Of a DNA stretch of 13,624 nt, positions 1 through 6,522 are shown piece by piece. Within the stretch, counting starts at the first letter, position 1. The number at the start of each line of letters is the position of its first letter. The position numbers were made by a program, and so were the translations under genes. This DNA is from Planctomycetota bacterium (lineage in GTDB: Bacteria; Planctomycetota; Phycisphaerae; Sedimentisphaerales; Anaerohalosphaeraceae): contig DAOVVQ010000078.1 of NCBI GenBank assembly GCA_030637065.1, positions 1-13,624 of the forward strand. The letters run 5' to 3'. The notes beneath the pieces are model-generated. The model ran no database searches and was not told the origin of the DNA. It worked only from the letters and a program-made list of their open reading frames with translations.

Positions 1-1137
1 ATCCTTACCCGCTCCCGCGATTCCAGCGCCGACGATGCCGCAACGACCACCTCCTCCCCCGGTTCCAGCGGCAAACCAAAGGGCGTAATGCTAAGCCACC
101 ATAACATCCTATCGAATATCGAAGCTGTGCGGATGGTGATCAAGATATACCCCAACGACAACCTCTGCGGAGTTCTGCCGTTTTTCCATTCGTTCGGTTA
201 TTCGCTCACATTCTGGCTTCCGCTGATAGTTGGCGTCTCTGTTTCGTATGTCCCCAATCCGCTCGACGGTCGATTGGTCTCGGAGACGATCCATAAGAAT
301 GGTTCGACCCTGCTGTTTGCCACGCCTACGTTCCTTTTGGGTTATATCCGGCGCGGAAAGCCTTCCGATTTCTCCACACTGCGATTAGTGGTTACCGGGG
401 CCGAAAAACTCAAGGAGCGCCTGGTCGATGCTTTCGAGGCCAGGTTCAAGGTCCGCCCGCTGGAAGGTTACGGTGCAACTGAGCTTACGCCGCTTGTCTC
501 TCTCAATGTCCCCGATGTCGAGATCGGCGGCGTAGCACAAGTCGGCCAAAAGCCCGGCAGTATCGGCCATCCGATCCCCGGTGTCGCCGTCAGGATCGTC
601 GATCCGGAGACGAACAGGTCCCTAAGCGTTGGTGATGAAGGTCTCTTGAAGGTCAAGGGTCCCAATGTCATGCTCGGATACCTCAATAATCCCAAGGTGA
701 CAGCGGACGTCCTCGATAACGGCTGGTACAACACCGGCGATATCGCGACTATGGACTCGGATGGGTTTCTGAGGATCACGGATCGGCTGTCGCGGTTCAG
801 CAAGATAGGCGGCGAGATGGTCGGCCACCTGGCGGTCGAAGAGGTCTGTCTCAAGGGCCTCGATACGCACGACCAGACGGTGGCGGTAACCAGCATCCCG
901 GACGAAAAGAAGGGTGAAGAACTTGCCATCCTCTATGTCGAAAATGCTGCCGACGCCGATGAGCTTTACCGGATAGTCTCCGACAGCGACCTGCCAAATA
1001 TATGCAAACCGCGCCGCGAAAATTACATCCCCGTTGACGCCCTGCCGATCTTAGGATCAGGCAAACTCGACATAATGAAACTAAGAAAAACAGCCCTCGC
1101 AGCAAAGAGCGGTGGCGACGCCCCCAATGACGACTGA
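1..1137 (+). CDS. Acyl-ACP synthetase / AMP-binding domain of Aas type, 5' end cut by window
   Basis: This is the C-terminal 378 residues of an adenylate-forming enzyme that activates a fatty acid with ATP, most likely for transfer to acyl carrier protein or to a lysophospholipid. The frame is open from base 1, so the ATG at 88 is internal and the real start is outside the window. Counting from base 1, the ATP-binding A3 loop is at residues 15-28 (ending GSSGKPKG), YGATE (A5) at 157-161, YNTGD (A7) at 243-247, and the catalytic lysine of the GSGKLD motif (A10) is residue 355. The stretch RFSKIGGEMVGHLAVEE is characteristic of the synthetase half of Aas proteins, which often carry an acyltransferase and a transporter half upstream; those would be outside this window. 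The A3 loop is degenerate (SSPGSSG where families have SSGSTG), see findings. The M28 peptidase gene follows after 40 bp on the same strand. A generic acyl-CoA ligase is the main alternative. Confidence 0.88.
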   Translation: MLTRSRDSSADDAATTTSSPGSSGKPKGVMLSHHNILSNIEAVRMVIKIYPNDNLCGVLPFFHSFGYSLTFWLPLIVGVSVSYVPNPLDGRLVSETIHKNGSTLLFATPTFLLGYIRRGKPSDFSTLRLVVTGAEKLKERLVDAFEARFKVRPLEGYGATELTPLVSLNVPDVEIGGVAQVGQKPGSIGHPIPGVAVRIVDPETNRSLSVGDEGLLKVKGPNVMLGYLNNPKVTADVLDNGWYNTGDIATMDSDGFLRITDRLSRFSKIGGEMVGHLAVEEVCLKGLDTHDQTVAVTSIPDEKKGEELAILYVENAADADELYRIVSDSDLPNICKPRRENYIPVDALPILGSGKLDIMKLRKTALAAKSGGDAPNDD

Positions 1138-1164
1138 TCGCCAGAGAGTGAAGCGTAGATATGG

Positions 1165-1170
1165 AAAGGG
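1165..1170 (+). promoter_or_regulatory. Ribosome binding site deciding the M28 peptidase start
   Basis: AAAGGG, within GGAAAGGG, stands 7 nt before the ATG at 1178. It favours this ATG over the in-frame GTG at 1112 and ATG at 1127, both of which lie inside the preceding gene and have no such signal. Confidence 0.6.
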
Positions 1171-1177
1171 TGATACG

Positions 1178-2275
1178 ATGGACGATGACAATGAAAGCAA
1201 AACGGAAGGCAAACACAAACGGCGTTTTGCCATTAAGATCGTAACGCGGGGCGCGCTGATCAGGATCGGGGTTTTGGCGGTCTTTCTTGCAGTATTCTGT
1301 ATATGGGCGTACTTTACGATGATCAAGATGCCGGGCAAAAGTTATAGCGGTCAGCTTCCGGATCTGACCGAAGCCCAGGTCGTTCTTCGCGATGAGCTTC
1401 GGTCGGATGTCGAGATGCTGGCTGGAACGATCGGTGAGCGAAATGTGTTCAACTACAAGAATCTCTGCACCGCCGCCGATTATCTCCAGCAGGCCTGCGA
1501 AAAGGTTGGCCTTAAGGTTTGCCGCCAGAGCTATACCGCCATGGCCGAAACGTTCGACAATATCGAGGCCGAACTGCCCGGCCCCAGCCGCCCGGAAAAA
1601 ATAATCGTCATAGGAGCCCACTACGACTCGGTCCTCGGCAGCCCCGGCGCAAACGACAACATCTCAGCAGTGGCGGCAACGTTGGCCCTTGCACGGCGAT
1701 TTGCCGAAAAAAACGTCGGCCCCACGATGCGTTTCGTCTTCTTTGCAAACGAAGAAGCACCCTTCTATCACACCGACGAAATGGGCAGCATGGTTTATGC
1801 AAAGAGCTGCCGCGAAAACGGCGACGATATTATCGCGATGATCAGCGTCGAGACCATCGGCTACTACACCGACGAGCCCGACAGCCAGTCCTATCCGTTT
1901 CCGTTCAATCTGGTCTATCCGCCGGTCGGCAACTTCATTGCATTCATAAGCAATACCGGCCCGTCCGCCGCCCTTCTTCGCGAGTGCATCGGCGTCTTTC
2001 GCGAGAAATGCGAATTCCCCTCCGAAGGCGGAGCCATCCCCGGATTTATCCCCGGCGTCGGATGGTCCGACCACTGGTCATTCTGGCAGTACGATTATCC
2101 CGCCATCATGGTAACCGACACAGCCCCGTTCCGCTATCCGCATTACCACCAGGCCGAGGATACCCCCGACAAACTCGATTACGACCGAATGGCACGCGTG
2201 GTATCAGGCCTGGAGACCGTCATAACGCACTTAACCGGATCGCCCGGCCAGCCAGACAATAACAGCCCAAAATAA
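1178..2275 (+). CDS. Membrane-anchored M28 family zinc metallopeptidase
   Basis: The 365-residue product is a single-pass membrane protein with an extracytoplasmic M28 (aminopeptidase Y/S-like) catalytic domain that would cleave peptides using two zinc ions. After a charged N-terminus there is one hydrophobic segment at about residues 27-49. The metal-site residues are all present: H148 and D150 in GAHYDS, D160 in PGANDN, the catalytic/ligand pair E192-E193 in NEEAP, E225 in ISVETIGYY, and H324 in the YHQAEDTPDKLD segment. In M28 enzymes the fourth position can be Asp or Glu, so E225 is not an anomaly. Frame extensions to GTG 1112 or ATG 1127 exist but run into the upstream gene and lack a ribosome site. 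The substrate cannot be told from sequence. The short gap to the synthetase gene suggests co-transcription but no functional link is evident. Confidence 0.9.
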   Translation: MDDDNESKTEGKHKRRFAIKIVTRGALIRIGVLAVFLAVFCIWAYFTMIKMPGKSYSGQLPDLTEAQVVLRDELRSDVEMLAGTIGERNVFNYKNLCTAADYLQQACEKVGLKVCRQSYTAMAETFDNIEAELPGPSRPEKIIVIGAHYDSVLGSPGANDNISAVAATLALARRFAEKNVGPTMRFVFFANEEAPFYHTDEMGSMVYAKSCRENGDDIIAMISVETIGYYTDEPDSQSYPFPFNLVYPPVGNFIAFISNTGPSAALLRECIGVFREKCEFPSEGGAIPGFIPGVGWSDHWSFWQYDYPAIMVTDTAPFRYPHYHQAEDTPDKLDYDRMARVVSGLETVITHLTGSPGQPDNNSPK

Positions 2276-2292
2276 CGGCCCAAAATACCCGA

Positions 2293-2484
2293 CTACGAAT
2301 GCAACGCAACCGGGCGGCAGAGATTGTCTTTATTGACGGCAACCCGTCCGCAGCCCTCACACATATAACGACCCTCACGAACAAGAGCCTTGTATTCCTC
2401 GGGTTTCTGCCGCTGAAAACCCATATTGATCAGCCAGCAAAGATGCTCCTCATGCCCGGGATGCGGCATTTCAACCTTTTCCAT
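2293..2484 (-). CDS. Small cysteine-rich, probably metal-binding protein (63 aa)
   Basis: The product is 63 residues, MEKVEMPHPGHEEHLCW... ending CRPVALHS. It has a C-x2-C pair (C42, C45), further cysteines at C16 and C56, and an N-terminal histidine cluster (H8, H11, H14), so a bound zinc or iron is likely. I recognise the general pattern CxxCGRVA...NLCxP as one seen in small uncharacterised bacterial proteins, but I cannot assign a function. The start is supported by AAAGGGGGC (complement of 2489-2497) four bases upstream of the ATG. It begins 30 bp after the end of the antitoxin-like frame on the same strand and its stop lies 17 bp from the stop of the convergent peptidase gene. It may be part of the toxin-antitoxin transcription unit or an independent gene fed by read-through. 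Confidence 0.65.
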   Translation of the reverse strand: MEKVEMPHPGHEEHLCWLINMGFQRQKPEEYKALVREGRYMCEGCGRVAVNKDNLCRPVALHS

Positions 2485-2514
2485 TTTCGCCCCCTTTCAA
2501 AGTTTCCGGATATC

Positions 2515-2673
2515 TCAATTGTCCTTTCCCTTGGCAATTTTTAACGCTTCCTTTGCAGGAACACGACAAGCTTTGCCGTCACGATTGATGATGGCATACT
2601 GGCCAAGCAAAGCTTTTATTCTAAGCTCTTCTATGACAGCTTCCTTGAGGCATTCCAAGCCTTCGATGGCCAT
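2515..2673 (-). CDS. Antitoxin-like small protein (52 aa), possibly lacking its original N-terminus
   Basis: The frame starting at the ATG at 2673 encodes MAIEGLECLKEAVIEELRIK, followed by ALLGQYAIINRDGKACRVPA and a basic tail ending in KGKDN. The first half is a strong amphipathic helix; the second has the pattern of a short beta unit (QYAIINRDGK) followed by VPAKEAL. Small proteins of this look sit beside zeta-like/COG4185 kinase toxins, so I infer the antitoxin partner of the truncated toxin upstream. The frame stays open upstream of the ATG (reading DQFAKKTHS before it), so the original protein probably began further upstream and the start was lost with the deletion in the toxin. The frame overlaps the tail of the toxin frame by 43 bp. 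No clear ribosome site precedes the ATG, so whether it is translated is uncertain. Confidence 0.5.
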   Translation of the reverse strand: MAIEGLECLKEAVIEELRIKALLGQYAIINRDGKACRVPAKEALKIAKGKDN

Positions 2674-2963
2674 ACTATGAGTTTTTTTAGCAAATTGATC
2701 TGGCTGCGGCCTGCCAGTGTGGTCTCGAATGCAAAATCTATTTGTTTGTCAATATTTTTGTGAATTTCATTAAGAAAAAGCCTGCCCGCATCATATTGAA
2801 CCGAAATAGAATTCAGAGGCGATATACCATAAGCGATCAAGTCTGCATTCACAAAATTATGGCAACCGGCGATCTTCGGAAGATAGTTCAATGCAAATGT
2901 TGTTTTGCCGGATCCATTTGGACCTGCAATAACGTAACAAGTTGGCTTTTTCTTTTCTGTCAT
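2631..2963 (-). pseudogene. Truncated zeta-toxin-like kinase (COG4185-type P-loop ATPase)
   Basis: The first 95 or so residues are a good match to the N-terminal half of zeta/PezT-like kinases. There is a Walker A loop GPNGSGKTT at residues 14-22, the acceptor-site segment NADLIA with D41 at 39-44, and FAFETTLAG with E80 at 77-85. Family members usually run to about 190-200 residues. Here the frame stops after 110, and its last 15 residues (IVWPSKAWNASRKLS) are the neighbouring antitoxin-like gene read in another frame. The half of the kinase that carries the lid/arginine region is therefore missing and the toxin should be inactive. The start is the ATG at 2963, not the TTG just before it, because AAGGG lies six bases upstream of the ATG. 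This is a deletion derivative, not a simple frameshift, since no remnant of the missing half is visible in any frame nearby. Confidence 0.75.
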
Positions 2964-3027
2964 CAATTGCCCTTAGTTCTTCTTTTCAGAAGTTTCAAAA
3001 GTCAATCCTGATCAGTTATGCTTACCC

Positions 3028-3079
3028 GATAACCTGATAATATCATCCAGAATTACACTAAAGTTGTCAGGTTATAACC
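3028..3079. promoter_or_regulatory. Candidate operator: three GGTTAT half-sites
   Basis: GATAACCTGA at 3028-3037 is mirrored by TCAGGTTAT at 3067-3075 (9-bp inverted repeat), and the latter overlaps a perfect 10-bp palindrome GGTTATAACC at 3070-3079. The cluster lies 65-116 bp upstream of the truncated toxin start, where autoregulated toxin-antitoxin operators are often found. Assignment as an operator is inference. Confidence 0.3.
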
Positions 3080-3088
3080 AAATCAAAC

Positions 3089-3108
3089 AAAAAAAACGAC
3101 TGAAATCG
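3089..3108 (-). terminator. Weak intrinsic terminator candidate
   Basis: On the - strand the short stem CGAT/GTCG (one G-T wobble, loop TTCA; complement of 3097-3108) is followed directly by eight T residues (complement of 3089-3096). It could end transcripts coming from the sulfatase operon. The stem is only four pairs, so efficiency is doubtful. Confidence 0.3.
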
Positions 3109-3137
3109 GCAAATTTTGCTTCCCATAAATTCATATC

Positions 3138-3182
3138 TTACAAGAAATTAAAGGTTGTCAGCAATCTTCTTCTGCTTGACAT
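3138..3182 (-). CDS. Micro-ORF 2 (14 aa), strong SD, twin-arginine-like start
   Basis: AGGAG stands five bases before an ATG at 3182 that opens a 14-residue frame MSSRRRLLTTFNFL. The start resembles a Tat signal (S-R-R-x-L-L), common on exported planctomycete enzymes, so this may be the 5' stump of a lost gene. It could also be a leader peptide. I have no evidence of function. Confidence 0.22.
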   Translation of the reverse strand: MSSRRRLLTTFNFL

Positions 3183-3199
3183 TTCTGCTCCTGAGCGAA

Positions 3200-3232
3200 T
3201 TAACGGTTCCATAAATCTTTTTTTGTTGACAT
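3200..3232 (-). CDS. Micro-ORF 1 (10 aa), strong SD
   Basis: AGGAG stands six bases before an ATG at 3232 that opens MSTKKDLWNR. It lies 31 bp after the double stop of the sulfatase gene. Its ribosome site and first codons (AGGAGC, then ATGTCA) repeat those of the second micro-ORF exactly 50 bp further on. It could be a leader peptide, a gene stump, or chance. Confidence 0.2.
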   Translation of the reverse strand: MSTKKDLWNR

Positions 3233-3263
3233 GAGGTGCTCCTGCTTTGCCTGCGTATGATTA

Positions 3264-6194
3264 TTATGGTATAATGACTATGTCGATGGCTAACGAAACA
3301 TAAGTTGTAATGCCGTCAGTTGCGGTTGCCGTATATTCTCCGGCGTCGCCTAAGGCCGCTGGGTCTATCGTAAGCCCAGTGCCGGCGCCAGCGGCTATGA
3401 ATGCCTCATCGCGCCACCAACTGAACGTAAAGCCCGCCTCATTTCCCGCCAAGCCTACCACAGCCGACGTATCCCACGTAAGCACAAGCGGATAGCCAAC
3501 ACTCACCTGGTTTCCGCCCCCAGCCAGGGCAACCTCGCCGTCGACCAGCGGAATCTCCTCGTCGTAGAACACATAATCGGCGTGATTGTGAATATGCTTG
3601 TCCTTCTTGCCCATGTAGTCAGCCAGCCAGTTGCTCCCCCCCGTCGTCGAGAACAGAGAGTCACCAAGCTCAAGCGGCGGCATCGGGCTGAGTATCTGCG
3701 TAAACTCCTCGCGTTTCGCCTTACCCTCGGGCATATTGGTAATATTTACATATCCAACGCCGTCCCTGCTCGTACCGCAGTCGTAAAGCCTGCCCGTCGG
3801 CACGTCGAGAATGGGATTAAGCACCTCGAGCATATACCGCCTGTCGCGAATGAGCTGCGTCGTCCCGATATAGCTGTAGATCCAGTCGCGATGGCTGTCG
3901 GTTTCGCCCGTCAGGAAGGGCTTTAAGCTCTTACCGTCGATCTCATAGTCCTCCGGCAACTCCATACCGGCAAAATCCAGCAGCGTCGGAAAAACATCCG
4001 AAAAATCAGTGATCTCATCGGTCGCCCCCCGCTGCTTGATACCGGCCCCGTCGACAACATAAACCACCCTGCACCCGCGCTCGACCCCACGAGTCTTCGC
4101 CGTACCAGCCGTCCCGTTATCCGAGCAGTAGATATAGATAGTATTATCATCCAGACCAAGATCGGCAACCCTCTGCCGCAGCCGGCCGATCAGAAAATCG
4201 ATATACTCGTTAAGGGCCCTGAACCGCTCGGTCTTCTCCGGCTCCGGCTGAGTGGATATATCGCCCGGCGTCCCGCGATGCGGAGTAGTCGTAATCCCCT
4301 GCCGCGTACCGTGTGGAGCCGCCATCGACCAATAAGCAAGAACAGGCTTGCCCTCGGTGGATTTACGCTCGATAAAATCGCCCATAAAATCACAAAAAAT
4401 ATCCGGCCCGAAATCGTTCGGCTCGGTATCAAGCAGCACATGGTTCTGAATTATCCCCGGATGCCAATACCTCGCCGGCGTGTCGTCATTTTCCATCGCC
4501 CCGGTAAACACAGGCGAACCGTCCAGATCGGCGATCTCGCCAAGGCTCGACCAAAGGCAGTACTCGTCAAAACCGCCGTCAAGGCTCTCGGGCTTGCTGG
4601 TGCTGTTATGCCACTTACCGGCAATCGCCGTCGCGTACCCAGCCTGCTTGAGCAGTTTGGAAAACGTATGATGATACTTAAACAGCTCATTGCTCCCGTC
4701 CGGCATCTTCCTCTTAACCCCGTTGTAATAATACCCCGTCCTGCTGGCATACCTGCCCGACATGATCATCGCCCGCGTCGGCGCACATATTGCCGTCGCC
4801 CAAGCCGTCCTGAACATCACCCCGCCCTGAGCCATCTCATCGACGTTGGGCGTACTGACGATCGTATTGCCGTAACACCCGTACAAGTCCGGGCTGACAT
4901 CGTCGCTCAGCATCAAAACAATATTCGGCCTGCGCCTCGGGCCGTCAAGCCACTTACCGGCTAAGATATGCACATCATTAGGACCGACCTCGCCGCTGCC
5001 GTCAATATCACCGCCCAGACAGGACCCCGCCGAACACAACGCCCCCCAACTCGCCGAGACGACGCCGAGATCGTCATTATCGATCCGCCCATCACCGTCT
5101 ACATCCGCATTGGCCCGGACATCGATGTTCATGACCGCCTCTGCCGACAGAAAATTAGCATCCTCGATCCGCACGCTAAACAGATTGGCCCCCACATCAC
5201 CGCTGTCCGCAGTCCCCGAAAGATAGCCGTCAATAGATATATCAAGCCAATCCGGCCCCGACAGCTTATAATATGATGCCACATCATCCTGATCGTCATC
5301 GAGCCCATACCGCGCGATCGAGTCATGATAAGGCATATTGGCTATCGCATACAGCGGCCTGAACGGATCGGCTGTGAAGTATGGCGGCGTATTGGGCGCC
5401 GGATCGACCGTAATATTCAGCGTCGCCGTATCGATCCCGCCCCTGCCGTCGCTAACCCCAACGGTCCAGCTATTAACCCCGACATCCGAATAACCCGGCA
5501 CCCCCGAAAGCCCGCCATTAGGGTCGACACTAAGCCAGCCCACCGCCGAGACAAGCGAATACACCAAAGGATCGCCATTGGGATCGACCGCCGAACCGGC
5601 GATCGTATCGCCGTAAGCCGCATCCTGCATCGCATTGGAGGCGCTGAAAGGGTCGCTGACAAACACCGGCGGCGCATTGCCCCCAGCCGCAGTTACAATA
5701 AGCTGCGGCACATCCGCCGAATCCCGACTTTGCCAGTCCAACTGGCCGTCGTTTTGCGTAGTCATCATCCCAAAAGAATACGTCCCGTCGCCCGTAACAT
5801 GCGCCGAAACGTCAAATTCATGCCAGGTATCCGCCGCAACCGGCGCAACCGTGTCCAAAACCGCCCCCATATTAGGCTCATTCGTCCCGTCAACCGTATC
5901 CTCATCCCATGTAATATTGCCAACGGCATACACGGTAGTATCGTCTATAGCCATCTCCTGCGTCTTGATCCTCAGCAAAGCCGACTCAGCCTCGCCGATA
6001 CCGCTGACCGTAAACTTAAGAAACGAATACCGCGAAGACCCCCGAACCCGAAGCGTATCCAGACTCCCCCGATTAACAGCCTCATCATCCCGAACCCACG
6101 CATCATCAGTAGGCTCAAAAGACAACCCCCCGGCAAACGCACCCCCAGCCGGGAAAAACACCAATATTATGAGTAAAACCAAAACCCTTTTCAT
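3264..6194 (-). CDS. Secreted multidomain sulfatase with CBM96-like, Ig-like and dockerin-like modules
   Basis: The 976-residue exported enzyme should hydrolyse sulfate esters on a polysaccharide. In order: signal peptide (about 1-21); a DNRLRE/CBM96-like beta-sandwich (25-170, with DAWVRDDEAVNRGS); two cadherin/Ig-like repeats (about 173-263 and 268-360); a dockerin-like pair of calcium loops (DVDGDGRIDNDD at 364-375 and DIDGSGEVGPND at 396-407); the sulfatase catalytic domain (about 422-800); and a C-terminal Ig-like domain (about 880-976). The formylglycine site is CAPTR with C470 and R474. D431, D432, K527, H529, H628, D692, N693 and K700 complete the expected active site, so it looks catalytically intact but needs a cysteine-type maturation enzyme. 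I chose the ATG at 6194 because GGGGAG precedes it and a signal peptide follows at once; the longer frame from TTG 6266 would translate a repeat element. It lies 319 bp after the PQQ gene and may have its own promoter. The exact substrate is unknown. Confidence 0.9.
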   Translation of the reverse strand: MKRVLVLLIILVFFPAGGAFAGGLSFEPTDDAWVRDDEAVNRGSLDTLRVRGSSRYSFLKFTVSGIGEAESALLRIKTQEMAIDDTTVYAVGNITWDEDTVDGTNEPNMGAVLDTVAPVAADTWHEFDVSAHVTGDGTYSFGMMTTQNDGQLDWQSRDSADVPQLIVTAAGGNAPPVFVSDPFSASNAMQDAAYGDTIAGSAVDPNGDPLVYSLVSAVGWLSVDPNGGLSGVPGYSDVGVNSWTVGVSDGRGGIDTATLNITVDPAPNTPPYFTADPFRPLYAIANMPYHDSIARYGLDDDQDDVASYYKLSGPDWLDISIDGYLSGTADSGDVGANLFSVRIEDANFLSAEAVMNIDVRANADVDGDGRIDNDDLGVVSASWGALCSAGSCLGGDIDGSGEVGPNDVHILAGKWLDGPRRRPNIVLMLSDDVSPDLYGCYGNTIVSTPNVDEMAQGGVMFRTAWATAICAPTRAMIMSGRYASRTGYYYNGVKRKMPDGSNELFKYHHTFSKLLKQAGYATAIAGKWHNSTSKPESLDGGFDEYCLWSSLGEIADLDGSPVFTGAMENDDTPARYWHPGIIQNHVLLDTEPNDFGPDIFCDFMGDFIERKSTEGKPVLAYWSMAAPHGTRQGITTTPHRGTPGDISTQPEPEKTERFRALNEYIDFLIGRLRQRVADLGLDDNTIYIYCSDNGTAGTAKTRGVERGCRVVYVVDGAGIKQRGATDEITDFSDVFPTLLDFAGMELPEDYEIDGKSLKPFLTGETDSHRDWIYSYIGTTQLIRDRRYMLEVLNPILDVPTGRLYDCGTSRDGVGYVNITNMPEGKAKREEFTQILSPMPPLELGDSLFSTTGGSNWLADYMGKKDKHIHNHADYVFYDEEIPLVDGEVALAGGGNQVSVGYPLVLTWDTSAVVGLAGNEAGFTFSWWRDEAFIAAGAGTGLTIDPAALGDAGEYTATATDGITTYVSLAIDIVIIP

Positions 6195-6221
6195 CCATCG
6201 CTCCCCTAACACCCCGCCGAC

Positions 6222-6262
6222 GACCTGTCTCGCCGTAGCCTTGGCGAAGGTGGAAGCCAGCC
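6222..6262. repeat. Short dispersed-type hairpin repeat (translates as STFAKATARQ)
   Basis: The core TCGCCGTAGCCTTGGCGA at 6230-6247 forms a 5-bp hairpin (TCGCC/GGCGA) with an 8-nt loop. Read on the - strand it gives the peptide ASTFAKATARQ, a sequence I recognise as a translated intergenic repeat that turns up at mis-extended ends of unrelated proteins in many environmental genomes. It lies 28 bp upstream of the sulfatase ATG. Only one copy is in this window, so repetitiveness rests on general knowledge. Confidence 0.45.
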
Positions 6263-6313
6263 TCAAACGACTAAAATATTGAGCATAGCAAACCGAAATT
6301 AAACGCAGCGAAA

Positions 6314-6329
6314 TCCCGATTCATCGGGA
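6314..6329. repeat. Small hairpin in the sulfatase leader
   Basis: TCCCGATTCATCGGGA is an inverted repeat with 7-bp arms and a 2-nt centre (or six pairs with a 4-nt loop). CCCGAT...ATCGGG hairpins are common as small dispersed repeats. It is not followed by a T-run on either strand, so it is not a typical terminator. Confidence 0.4.
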
Positions 6330-6368
6330 CTAACGACCATCGACTCCCAAACCGGTCAGTTTGAACAC

Positions 6369-6397
6369 ATTATAACAAAAAAACAAAGCAAAAACAA
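6369..6397 (-). promoter_or_regulatory. Candidate sigma-70-type promoter for the dockerin-sulfatase gene
   Basis: On the - strand a perfect TATAAT (complement of 6369-6374) is preceded at 17 bp by TTGTTT (complement of 6392-6397), which matches only the TTG of the usual -35 box. Transcription would begin near 6362 and give a leader of roughly 170 nt containing both small hairpins. Confidence 0.35.
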
Positions 6398-6470
6398 GCC
6401 ATTAACAAACCCATCTTTAGCCATTTCGCGCATAAACCCGCCGAAAAACATGGACATCTGTAAATGAAAC

Positions 6471-6490
6471 GGGACTTTTTCAACAGCCCC
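6471..6490. repeat. Sequence resembling an insertion-sequence terminal repeat, solitary
   Basis: GGGACTTTTTCAACAGCCCC resembles terminal inverted repeats of IS1182-like and related elements (ends of the form GGGCTGTTGAAAAAGTC). No transposase or partner repeat is present in the window, so at most it is a remnant. Assignment is from memory of such ends and is unverified. Confidence 0.25.
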
Positions 6491-6507
6491 ACAGTCGCCT
6501 ATTTAGG

Positions 6508-6522
6508 GCGAATTTAATTCGC
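6508..6522. repeat. 15-bp palindrome across the PQQ gene stop codon
   Basis: GCGAATTTAATTCGC has 7-bp arms around one central base. It contains the stop codon of the PQQ gene (complement of 6514-6516). An overlapping inverted repeat TCGCC...GGCGA lies at 6496-6512, so two alternative small stems could form at the 3' end of the message. Neither is followed by a T-run. Confidence 0.35.

Larger units (their letters stand above)
6195..6513. other. 319-bp leader/intergenic region between PQQ and dockerin-sulfatase genes
   Basis: No gene was found here. The region holds a hairpin repeat (6222-6262), a second hairpin (6314-6329), a possible promoter (6369-6397), and a 20-bp sequence resembling an insertion-sequence end (6471-6490). 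It is AT-rich with A-runs near 6375-6395. No strong intrinsic terminator for the PQQ gene is seen. Confidence 0.7.

Noticed and set aside
1112..1177. Upstream GTG/ATG starts of the M28 peptidase overlapping the synthetase gene
   Set aside because: No ribosome site, and the ATG at 1178 has one with good spacing.
3226..3231. TTGACA boxes on the + strand at 3176-3181 and 3226-3231 as promoter elements
   Set aside because: Neither has a -10 box at 16-18 bp, there is no + strand gene downstream, and both are simply the complement of the ATGTCA micro-ORF start blocks.
3270..3275. TATAAT on the + strand
   Set aside because: It lies within the last codons of the sulfatase gene and precedes no + strand gene.
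6195..6266. Extension of the dockerin-sulfatase to a TTG start at 6266
   Set aside because: The added 24 residues translate the hairpin repeat and would bury the signal peptide; the ATG at 6194 has its own ribosome site.
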